Source: Actinomycetota bacterium
GTDB lineage: Bacteria; Actinomycetota; Actinomycetes; Actinomycetales; Microbacteriaceae
Direction of reading: 5' to 3'
NCBI GenBank assembly: GCA_009703465.1
Contig: WLGC01000012.1
Location: 1-11,234, forward strand
DNA: 11,234 nucleotides
The stretch's first letter is position 1; every line of letters starts with the position of its first letter. Shown piece after piece: positions 6,402-11,234 of the stretch. A program made the position numbers and the translations under genes. The notes beneath the pieces were generated by a model, which made no database searches, had not been told where the DNA came from, and saw only the letters and a list, made by a program, of their open reading frames with translations.

Positions 6402-6605
6402 CTATTCGCTCTTTTTTGTTTTCGAGTTAGAGCCAAAGTCATTCTGATAGAAGCCGCTGCCTTTGAAAGTGACGCCAACTTGGCCAAAAATTTTTATCAG
6501 CTCGCCGGAACACTTAGGGCAAGTCTTTAGTGAAGCCTCAGAAATAGATTGCTGCACATCAAAAGAGTGCTGGCACTTCTTGCAGCTGTATGAGTAGGTA
6601 GGCAC
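6402..6605 (-). CDS. FmdB-family zinc ribbon protein (Ruc-like)
   Basis: A 67-residue protein beginning MPTYSYSCKKCQHSFD from a GTG start. Cys8, Cys11, Cys29 and Cys32 form the CxxC...CxxC zinc ribbon, followed by a KIFGQVGVTFKGSGFYQNDFG segment and a charged tail, as in FmdB/CxxC_CxxC_SSSS proteins. It follows the 5-FCL gene by 18 nt, the same pair as Rv0992c-Rv0991c in M. tuberculosis, where the FmdB-like protein is the redox-regulated chaperone Ruc. This protein is shorter because its disordered tail is only about 10 residues, so chaperone function is inferred and uncertain. No Shine-Dalgarno site is visible; a TAAAAT hexamer (6611-6616, minus strand) 5 nt before the GTG could give a separate leaderless transcript. 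The stop codon directly abuts that of the convergent helicase-like gene. Confidence 0.85.
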   Translation of the reverse strand: MPTYSYSCKKCQHSFDVQQSISEASLKTCPKCSGELIKIFGQVGVTFKGSGFYQNDFGSNSKTKKSE

Positions 6606-6623
6606 GCTCTATTTTAACCGGTT

Positions 6624-7187
6624 CTAGAAGTGGGTAAAGCCACTCGGGGTTAGCACCATAGAAACCACAAGGTCGTGCTGCTCACTGGGAACCTGCTCAA
6701 GTAGCTCTTCACTGTAGATCACCGCAACCACCGGCACCTCTGCATCTAGTTTTTCAAAAGCTCGGTCGTAGTAGCCCTTGCCTTTGCCAAGGCGTACTCC
6801 ATCGATACTGACCGCAAGCGCAGGAATTACAGCAAGGTCTATCTCAGTCAGTGAAGAACATGAACCAGAGGCTTCAGCAAATCCGTGAATCCCAATCTTG
6901 GTACCGCCATCAAATTTCACCCAACTCAAAGAACCATCCTGATTAGCAACCGGCAGCACAACTTCAATGGCTTGATCTAGGGCCCAATCTAGGAATAGTT
7001 CAATGTCTGGTTCTCCTTCGTATGGAAGGTAGGCAGCAATTTTTTTTGCTCCGATAACAAGGCTTAGTTCGGCAAGGTGAGTACAAAAAATACTTGCTAG
7101 TTCCGGATCCAGAACCCTGGCCGCACGTTGCATTTTGATTTGCTGCCGAAGAGCCCTTTTGTCTTCTGCAACATCTTTTTCTGTCAT
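6624..7187 (-). CDS. 5-formyltetrahydrofolate cyclo-ligase (5-FCL)
   Basis: A 187-residue cytoplasmic enzyme (EC 6.3.3.2) that uses ATP to convert 5-formyl-THF to 5,10-methenyl-THF, recycling an otherwise inhibitory folate. Family marks seen: an N-terminal basic helix (KRALRQQIKMQR, 10-21), AAYLPYEGEPD (51-61), and the signature PALAVSIDG..LGKGKGYYDRAF with GKGKGYYDR at 134-142 near the nucleotide site. The length matches the family. The ATG at 7187 has no Shine-Dalgarno site but has TAGATT ending 6 nt upstream, so a leaderless mRNA is likely. It heads a short operon with the FmdB gene and is divergent from rimJ across only 18 bp, sharing the -10 element. In M. tuberculosis the equivalent gene is divergent from galU instead. 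Confidence 0.94.
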   Translation of the reverse strand: MTEKDVAEDKRALRQQIKMQRAARVLDPELASIFCTHLAELSLVIGAKKIAAYLPYEGEPDIELFLDWALDQAIEVVLPVANQDGSLSWVKFDGGTKIGIHGFAEASGSCSSLTEIDLAVIPALAVSIDGVRLGKGKGYYDRAFEKLDAEVPVVAVIYSEELLEQVPSEQHDLVVSMVLTPSGFTHF

Positions 7188-7192
7188 GGCAC

Positions 7193-7199
7193 TAATCTA
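7193..7199. promoter_or_regulatory. Shared bidirectional -10 for 5-FCL and rimJ
   Basis: The near-symmetric TAATCTA contains TAATCT on the plus strand (7193-7198) and TAGATT on the minus strand (7199-7194). The first ends 7 nt before the rimJ GTG at 7206, the second 6 nt before the 5-FCL ATG at 7187. Only 18 bp separate the two start codons and neither has a Shine-Dalgarno site, so two leaderless mRNAs would diverge from one element. No -35 is evident on either side. Confidence 0.6.
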
Positions 7200-7205
7200 G
7201 CCATC

Positions 7206-7823
7206 GTGGACAAAAAACTTAGACTCTCGCACCAGGATGTATCAATTCGCATCGTCAAGGTAAGAGATGCTAAAAAGCTTCAGGAATTAGTTCTTGGAAA
7301 TCGCCAATGGCTAAAGCCTTGGGAAGCTACCAACCCATATGGCCCAAACTCGTTCAACCTTCGTGGCCAAATAAAGGCACTGCGCCAGCAAATTAATGAA
7401 GGCCAGGGCCTGCCTTTTGTAATTGAATACTCGGGACAAATCGTCGGTCAGCTAAATGTTTCAAACATTCTTTTCGGTTCTGTAGGAAGTGCAATTCTTG
7501 GCTACTGGATAACCCCCGAGGTTGCTGGTCGCGGAGTTACGCCAAAAGCCGTGGCTTTAGTAACTGACTACCTGTTCACAGTGCATGGATTACATCGAGT
7601 AGAAATTGATGTGCGGCCTGAGAACAAATCATCGCTACGCGTGGTGGAAAAACTTGGCTTCAGGTATGAGGGAATGAAGAAAAGATATATCCATATCAAT
7701 GGTGATTGGCGGGATCACTATGTTTTTGCTCTGACTGCCGAAGAGGCTTCTGCTGGACTGATGAACCAATTCATAAATGGCACAGTGATAAAGCAGGACT
7801 ATCCCTACTTGAACGAAAAGTAG
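7206..7823 (+). CDS. rimJ: RimJ/RimL-type GNAT N-acetyltransferase
   Basis: A 205-residue GNAT protein that transfers acetyl from acetyl-CoA to an N-terminal amine. RimJ acts on ribosomal protein S5 in E. coli; the target here is unknown. The acetyl-CoA loop is WITPEVAGRGVTPKAVALV (101-119, R/G-x-G type). It is followed by HRVEIDVRPENKSSLRVVEKLGF (130-152) and the typical RimJ C-terminal stretch NGDWRDHYVFALTAEE (165-180). The GTG at 7206 is chosen over the upstream TTG at 7128 because that longer frame would run back through the opposite-strand 5-FCL coding region, and because TAATCT ends 7 nt before the GTG. Its neighbours match Rv0995 (rimJ), flanked by 5-FCL upstream and a membrane protein downstream, but galU and moeA/glp are absent in between. 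Confidence 0.88.
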   Translation: MDKKLRLSHQDVSIRIVKVRDAKKLQELVLGNRQWLKPWEATNPYGPNSFNLRGQIKALRQQINEGQGLPFVIEYSGQIVGQLNVSNILFGSVGSAILGYWITPEVAGRGVTPKAVALVTDYLFTVHGLHRVEIDVRPENKSSLRVVEKLGFRYEGMKKRYIHINGDWRDHYVFALTAEEASAGLMNQFINGTVIKQDYPYLNEK

Positions 7824-7889
7824 TTATTGGTGCTGATCTGGTAATTGAACACGCCAACAAATCTCAACGCTTCATTAGTAAAAGTCTCC

Positions 7890-7895
7890 TAGCGT
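7890..7895 (+). promoter_or_regulatory. Candidate -10 (TAGCGT) for the SepX/GlpR-like gene
   Basis: TAGCGT fits TANNNT and ends 7 nt before the ATG at 7903, which has no Shine-Dalgarno site. The gene could thus be transcribed leaderless in addition to readthrough from rimJ across the 79-bp gap. The gap shows nothing else recognisable. Confidence 0.4.
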
Positions 7896-7902
7896 AATAG
7901 CT

Positions 7903-8565
7903 ATGAACTTCAATGGCTCCGGCGGACTAATGCTTTTGATAATCGCTGGTCTCTGGGTTGGTGTATTCGTCCCATCCTGGTTCCGCCGAAGCCAACTGCG
8001 TCAGGTCGAACGCAAATCCAGCCAGAGTCTTCGTGGCGAGATCAAAAACATCCGTCAGCCGATCATCCCGGGCTCAAGAATTTCTCTGGCCCAGCAAAGC
8101 TTCCGGCTGCAGCTCACCCAAACAATTTCATCCTCAGTGGCCGTTTTTGCATTTTTGGGTGCGATTTGGACAATTTTTGCAGCTGTGTCGCAAATTTTTT
8201 ATATTTTTTTTTCCGGGGGTTTTTTGGCAATTTTCATCGTTTCAGTAGCACTTTCAAGGGCCGCTAAGCGTAAAAATCGGGGGATACTTACCCGCGCTGC
8301 TAAGAACCGGGCCGGAATGTTCTCCAGTGCTGCTAACTCCTCGATGACAGCAGAATTTATCGGCGATACCGCTGAAAACCCAGTAAATAAAAGGGCTTGG
8401 GAGCCTAACGCGCTACCTGCGCCAAGACAAAGAATTGGTGAGCTGACGATGCAGTCACTCGCCGAGGTAGTTGAAATTGAGAATCGCGTTGCAAAAAATG
8501 CAACTGCGGAACTTGACTCAACCGCGCTCGACGAGATTCTGCGAAGGCGACGCGCCAATGGATAG
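7903..8565 (+). CDS. SepX/GlpR-like actinobacterial cell-division membrane protein (Rv0996-type), short form
   Basis: A 220-residue membrane protein. TM1 is about 8-25 (LMLLIIAGLWVGVFVPSWF), followed by a basic loop (RRSQLRQVERKSSQSLR). Two closely spaced membrane segments follow at about 75-96 and 99-118, then a basic cytoplasmic tail. The tail holds WEPNALPAPRQRIGEL (166-181) and ends DEILRRRRANG; from memory, a W-P-x-LP-P motif and an LRRRRA end are usual in this actinobacterial family. Synteny supports the call: the gene after rimJ is Rv0996 in M. tuberculosis, SepX in Streptomyces and GLPR in Corynebacterium, a divisome membrane protein that in Corynebacterium binds the MoeA-like Glp. 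Those relatives are longer (Rv0996 about 358 residues). The glp gene is not in this cluster. The coding sequence includes homopolymer runs (nine T at 8204-8212, five G, six T). Confidence 0.65.
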   Translation: MNFNGSGGLMLLIIAGLWVGVFVPSWFRRSQLRQVERKSSQSLRGEIKNIRQPIIPGSRISLAQQSFRLQLTQTISSSVAVFAFLGAIWTIFAAVSQIFYIFFSGGFLAIFIVSVALSRAAKRKNRGILTRAAKNRAGMFSSAANSSMTAEFIGDTAENPVNKRAWEPNALPAPRQRIGELTMQSLAEVVEIENRVAKNATAELDSTALDEILRRRRANG

Positions 8566-8585
8566 TTGACTTGACAATAACTATC
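8561..8585 (+). promoter_or_regulatory. Perfect dyad over a TTGACA box upstream of the histone-like gene
   Basis: GATAGTT (8561-8567) is exactly inverted as AACTATC (8579-8585) with 11 bp between, and TTGACA (8571-8576) lies in the middle. A -10 for that box would fall near 8594-8599 (AATAAA, 17-bp spacer, 4 of 6); TATCAT at 8582-8587 is an alternative -10 without a clear -35. A dyad spanning the -35 is a classic repressor operator layout. Its left arm includes the stop codon of the upstream gene. The rest of the gap to 8658 is A/T-rich with the AGGAG ribosome site at 8645-8649. Confidence 0.45.
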
Positions 8586-8657
8586 ATCCCCAAAATAAAT
8601 ACCGAAAGCACTAAAGTTTTAAACGATTCCGCATCATGAATTTCAGGAGAAAAAAGT

Positions 8658-9353
8658 ATGGGGATTTTTAACAACGCAAAGAAGCTCTTTGAGAAAAACG
8701 CAGAGAGCATCGCCAAGGATGCTGGCAAGTTAGCCGCCGAAGTCGCTGACGAGGTAGCGCAAGCCACATCAAAACTAGAAAAGAAAGTGGATCAAACCGT
8801 GAAAAAAGTAGAAAAGAAAGCTACAAAGGCTGTTAAGTCTGCTAGCAAGACTGCTTCAAAGGCGACCAAGTCTGCAAGCACAACAGTGAAGAAAGCTGTT
8901 GCAAAAAAGAAGCCGGCTGCAAAGAAGGCTGTTGCAAAGAAGACTGTTGCGCGCAAGCCAGCAGCTAAGAAAACTACTGCAAAGAAGACTGTTGCGCGCA
9001 AGCCAGCAGCTAAGAAGGCAGTAGCGAAGAAGTCACCTGCGAAGAAGACTGCTGCAAAGAAGTCTCCTGCGAAGAAGACTGCTGCAAAGAAGACTGCTGC
9101 ACGCAAGCCTGCTGCGAAGAAGACTGCTGCAAAGAAGTCTCCTGCGAAGAAGACTGCTGCACGCAAGCCTGCTGCGAAGAAGACTGCTGCAAAGAAGTCT
9201 CCTGCGAAGAAGACTGCTGCACGCAAGCCTGCTGCGAAGAAGACTGCTGCGCGCAAGCCAGCAGCTAAGAAGGCAGTAGCAAAGAAGTCTCCTGCGAAGA
9301 AGACTGCTGCACGCAAGCCTGCCAAGCGCAAGACTGCTGCAAAAAAGAAATAA
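8658..9353 (+). CDS. Histone H1-like Lys/Ala/Pro repeat protein, nucleoid-associated
   Basis: A 231-residue, extremely basic protein. The ATG start has AGGAG 8 nt upstream. Residues 1-50 ([20 protein letters not shown]...) form a charged amphipathic helix, loosely like the start of the small MT0933-type antitoxin family. From about 50 the chain becomes Lys/Ala-rich, and from about 75 to the end it is built of roughly five-residue units of the kinds AAKKT, AKKSP, AARKP and AVAKK. This matches eukaryotic H1 tails and the C-terminal tails of actinobacterial HupB, which bind and compact DNA non-specifically. No HU fold is present, so it is not HupB itself. DNA or RNA binding in the nucleoid is inferred. 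Bases 9087-9250 are an almost fresh 60-bp tandem repeat, so length may differ between strains. A strong terminator follows within 20 bp. Confidence 0.82.
   Translation: MGIFNNAKKLFEKNAESIAKDAGKLAAEVADEVAQATSKLEKKVDQTVKKVEKKATKAVKSASKTASKATKSASTTVKKAVAKKKPAAKKAVAKKTVARKPAAKKTTAKKTVARKPAAKKAVAKKSPAKKTAAKKSPAKKTAAKKTAARKPAAKKTAAKKSPAKKTAARKPAAKKTAAKKSPAKKTAARKPAAKKTAARKPAAKKAVAKKSPAKKTAARKPAKRKTAAKKK
9087..9250 (+). repeat. 60-bp exact tandem repeat inside the histone-like gene
   Basis: Bases 9121-9180 and 9181-9240 are identical. The 60-bp periodicity continues without mismatch back to 9087 and forward to 9250, about 2.7 copies. Sixty bases equal 20 codons, so copy changes keep the frame. A looser 45-bp duplication is visible at about 8932-9015, and 15-base sub-units recur across 8899-9345. 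Identity at silent positions points to recent duplication by slippage or recombination. Confidence 0.93.
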
Positions 9354-9370
9354 TTCTCCTAAAAATCAGA

Positions 9371-9402
9371 AAAGAACCCTGCCGAAAGGCAGGGTTCTTT
9401 TT
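9371..9402. terminator. Bidirectional intrinsic terminator between convergent genes
   Basis: AAAGAACCCTGCC (9371-9383) and GGCAGGGTTCTTT (9388-9400) form a perfect 13-bp stem with a GAAA tetraloop. A T run follows on the plus strand (9398-9402), and the A-rich flank at 9361-9373 gives a U tract on the minus strand. It ends the histone-like gene and the epimerase operon, whose stop codons lie on either side. Confidence 0.93.
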
Positions 9403-9416
9403 GCTTTCTCTAATGA

Positions 9417-10310
9417 TTACTTTTTAGTAACCCAAGAGCTGGCTGAATCTAGGTCCGGGTGCTGAAAGCTAAAGCCGCTGGCGATTAGTTTGGCGGGCGA
9501 CATGTTTTGGCTGCATAGTAAAAGCTCAGTGGCTCCCTCACCAAAAACAAGTTTTAGGGCGAAAGCAGGTACCGGGAAAAACGAAGGCCGCTTCAATTGC
9601 TTGGCCAGGGATTTTACGATGTCGAAACAGGTGGCTGGTTCTGGGGCAGTCAGATTGAATGCTCCAACTGCTGACTGTGTATTGATCAGGTGAATAATTG
9701 CCGCCGCTTCATCCACCTGAGTGATCCAGGCCCAGTACTGCTTTCCGTTTCCAAGCGGACCACCAAGTCCGAATTTAATTAGCGGAAGCAATCTACCTAG
9801 AGCGCCTAGCTCTCTGGAGAAAATCATTGTGGTGCGGGCCAAAATTACTCGAACCGATTCAGGAGCCTTGAGCGCCTCCTGCTCCCACTGAAAAGAAAGA
9901 TCGCTCAAGAAGCCGGTTCCCTTGGGTGAGTCCTCAGTTAGCACTCTGCTGCCGCTATCGCCGTAGAACCCAGAAGCTGAACCGCTGACAAAAACTTTTG
10001 GTGGGTTCTTGGCAGATTTCATCGCCTCGACCAAGGTCTTGGTTGAGTTCAATCTCGAGTCAACAATCTCTTTCTTGTAGTTCTTGGTCCAGGGCAGCTT
10101 GCCGGTTGTGGCCCCAGCCATGTTTACAACAGCGTCAATTCTCTCCATGATTCCAGCTTCGATTTCGCCTTTAGCTGGATCCCACTGGACCTCGTCGGGG
10201 CTTTGAGCTTTTCTTCGAACTAGGCGAATTGGTTCGTGCCCGGCAGCCTTGAGCTGGCGGGCAACCTCGGAACCCACCAGGCCGGTGGCACCAGAAATAA
10301 GTACGCGCAT
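9417..10310 (-). CDS. TIGR01777-family epimerase / SDR-like protein (YfcH-type)
   Basis: A 297-residue extended short-chain dehydrogenase-like protein. The N-terminal Rossmann motif is MRVLISGATGLVGSEVARQL (GATGLVGS, 7-14), followed by VVNMAGA (62-68) at the cofactor site, VFVSGSASGFYGD (105-117) in the active-site strand with the YG of the TIGR01777 group, and an FGLGGPLGNGKQYWAWITQVDEA segment and C-terminal DUF1731-like region. NAD(P) binding is expected. The reaction is not established for the family, which is also linked to cell-division inhibitor SulA names in databases without good evidence. The ATG at 10310 has AAGGAG about 6 nt upstream, so it is a leadered gene. It lies 29 nt downstream of the aldo/keto reductase stop and probably shares its transcript, ending at the bidirectional terminator. 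Confidence 0.88.
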   Translation of the reverse strand: MRVLISGATGLVGSEVARQLKAAGHEPIRLVRRKAQSPDEVQWDPAKGEIEAGIMERIDAVVNMAGATTGKLPWTKNYKKEIVDSRLNSTKTLVEAMKSAKNPPKVFVSGSASGFYGDSGSRVLTEDSPKGTGFLSDLSFQWEQEALKAPESVRVILARTTMIFSRELGALGRLLPLIKFGLGGPLGNGKQYWAWITQVDEAAAIIHLINTQSAVGAFNLTAPEPATCFDIVKSLAKQLKRPSFFPVPAFALKLVFGEGATELLLCSQNMSPAKLIASGFSFQHPDLDSASSWVTKK

Positions 10311-10339
10311 TAGATCTCCTTTTTAGAAGTAATCAGTTT

Positions 10340-11167
10340 TTAGAACTCATCTGGATTTAGACCAGTGCGAATTCCGGTCTCCAGAGTTGAAATAGCTGCC
10401 AGATCTTCTTGGTCAAGTTTGAAATCAAACACCGATATGTTTTCATGCAGCCTAGATTTTGTAGCGGTCTTTGGAATCACTAGGTTTCCAATATCTAGAT
10501 GCCAGCGAATGATTATCTGGGACGGGGATTTAGAGTGCTTCTTAGCAAGCTCAGCAATAATTGGATTCTCATTGAAAACCCCTCTAGCAATGGGGGACCA
10601 GGCCTCAGTGGCAATGCCTAGCCCTGAGTTGAATTTCCTGAGCTCAGCCTGCTGGAAACCTGGATTTAGCTCCACCTGGTTTATTGCCGGTACTGTGCCG
10701 CTTGAATCAATGATCTGCTTTAGGTGGGTTGGTTGAAAATTTGATACGCCAATACCGAGCACTTTTCCTGACGCCACTGCCTTTTCCAGCGCTTGCCAGG
10801 TTTCCACAAATAAATTCAGATGTGGCTTCGGCCAGTGGATCATCACCATGTCCAGATAGTCAAGCTCTAACCTGGCCAGGCTTTCATCAATAGCCTCAGC
10901 GGCTCTTGCTAAGCCATGATCTTCATTCCAGATTTTTGTGGTGACAAAGATTTCTTCTCTAGGCAGTGAACTGGCCCTGATAGCAACACCTACGGCCTGC
11001 TCATTGCCGTAGAAGGCGGCAGTATCAATTCTTCGGTAACCGGCTTCAAAGGCCGCGTGTAATAGATCGGCGGCAACATCATTGCCGAGTTTATAAACCC
11101 CAAGACCCAGCTGCGGAATGCTTTGACCGCTATTGAGGGTCAGAAGAGGAGAGAGACCCTGACTCAC
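10340..11167 (-). CDS. Aldo/keto reductase (2,5-diketogluconate reductase-like, AKR5 type)
   Basis: A 275-residue NADPH-dependent carbonyl reductase with a (beta/alpha)8 fold. I start it at the GTG at 11167, not the upstream ATG at 11200: TTGGAG lies about 6 nt before the GTG, the family start (SPLLTLNSGQSIPQLGLGVYKL) follows directly, and the upstream reading frame ends in TGA overlapping this GTG (GTGA), a normal coupling arrangement. With this numbering the catalytic tetrad is Asp48, Tyr53 (RRIDTAAFYGNE), Lys78 (TTKIW) and His111 (MIHWPKP). GIGVSNF and the NADPH-binding IPKTATKSRLHEN segment also match. The exact substrate cannot be read from sequence; small ketones, aldehydes and methylglyoxal are usual for the group. 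It is likely the middle gene of a minus-strand operon ahead of the epimerase-like gene. Confidence 0.9.
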   Translation of the reverse strand: MSQGLSPLLTLNSGQSIPQLGLGVYKLGNDVAADLLHAAFEAGYRRIDTAAFYGNEQAVGVAIRASSLPREEIFVTTKIWNEDHGLARAAEAIDESLARLELDYLDMVMIHWPKPHLNLFVETWQALEKAVASGKVLGIGVSNFQPTHLKQIIDSSGTVPAINQVELNPGFQQAELRKFNSGLGIATEAWSPIARGVFNENPIIAELAKKHSKSPSQIIIRWHLDIGNLVIPKTATKSRLHENISVFDFKLDQEDLAAISTLETGIRTGLNPDEF

Positions 11168-11234
11168 TTTTCGCTCCAAGGCCCTGTTACCGGATTCCAT
11201 TGCTCAATCACTCGCTCACCGATAAAGCCGGCAA
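11164..11234 (-). CDS. C-terminal end of an unidentified protein (runs off right edge)
   Basis: The minus-strand frame is open from the right edge and gives AGFIGERVIEQWNPVTGPWSEK before TGA. The TGA overlaps the GTG of the aldo/keto reductase by the usual GTGA, and the spacing and Trp/Pro-containing sequence look like real coding DNA. I do not recognise the family from 22 residues. If real, it is the upstream partner of the reductase in the same operon. Confidence 0.55.
   Translation of the reverse strand, partial: AGFIGERVIEQWNPVTGPWSEK

Noticed and set aside
7128..7205. Upstream TTG start for the acetyltransferase
   Set aside because: It would run through the opposite-strand 5-FCL coding region, and the extra residues do not look like a GNAT N-terminus.
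8636..8671. Eleven-codon ORF ([11 protein letters not shown]) overlapping the histone-like start
   Set aside because: No ribosome site of its own, and it arises from the A/G-rich Shine-Dalgarno of the real gene.
8792..9331. Long minus-strand frame (about 179 codons) opposite the histone-like gene, plus another at 9010-9222
   Set aside because: Both are mirror images of the low-complexity Lys/Ala repeat; the predicted proteins are only Phe/Ala or Ser/Gln repeats with no ribosome site.
8899..9345. Possible CRISPR-like repeat array
   Set aside because: Repeats are contiguous, in frame and coding for Lys/Ala/Pro units; there are no unique spacers of constant length and no cas genes.

Overview
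The window looks like chromosome from a small-genome actinobacterium, most likely Microbacteriaceae of the freshwater Luna type (Rhodoluna/Aquiluna-like). This is inferred, not proven. The pointers are: a mycobacterial-type SerC; an actinobacterial orphan HNH protein; a DUF4011-type helicase with a C-terminal REase_MTES_1575-like domain (a family named from Microbacterium); the 5-FCL/FmdB/RimJ/SepX neighbourhood known from mycobacteria and corynebacteria; a lysine-alanine histone-like protein; base composition near half GC; short intergenic gaps; and many probable leaderless genes.

Layout. 1-676 (-): 5' part of serC, running off the left edge. 677-840: divergent control region with two dyads and a candidate promoter. 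841-1746 (+): secreted NlpC/P60 cell-wall hydrolase. 1747-2044: an unusual leader holding a candidate promoter, a 29-codon Cys/Gln-rich ORF with a good Shine-Dalgarno site, a strong intrinsic terminator and an 11-bp hairpin touching the next ribosome site. 2045-2548 (+): HNH endonuclease. 2554-2628 (-): tRNA-Arg(CCU). 2757-6401 (+): 1214-residue SF1 helicase-like protein with eroded ATPase motifs and a nuclease-like tail. 6402-7187 (-): FmdB zinc ribbon and 5-formyl-THF cyclo-ligase. 7206-8565 (+): RimJ-type acetyltransferase and a SepX/GlpR-like membrane protein. 8658-9353 (+): histone H1-like repeat protein. 9371-9402: bidirectional terminator. 9417-11234 (-): end of an unidentified gene, an aldo/keto reductase and a TIGR01777 epimerase-like protein, probably one operon.

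No mobile element, CRISPR array or prophage is visible, and the genes look mainly housekeeping. The unusual content lies in regulation and in family-level change. At least five genes lacking a Shine-Dalgarno site have a TANNNT -10 hexamer placed 6-7 nt before the start codon. One such element is shared, back to back, by 5-FCL and rimJ in an 18-bp gap. The cluster that in M. tuberculosis reads FmdB/5-FCL | galU-moeA-rimJ-membrane protein lacks galU and moeA/glp here. The HNH gene has what may be an attenuator leader. The large helicase has lost its Walker residues but kept an intact frame.
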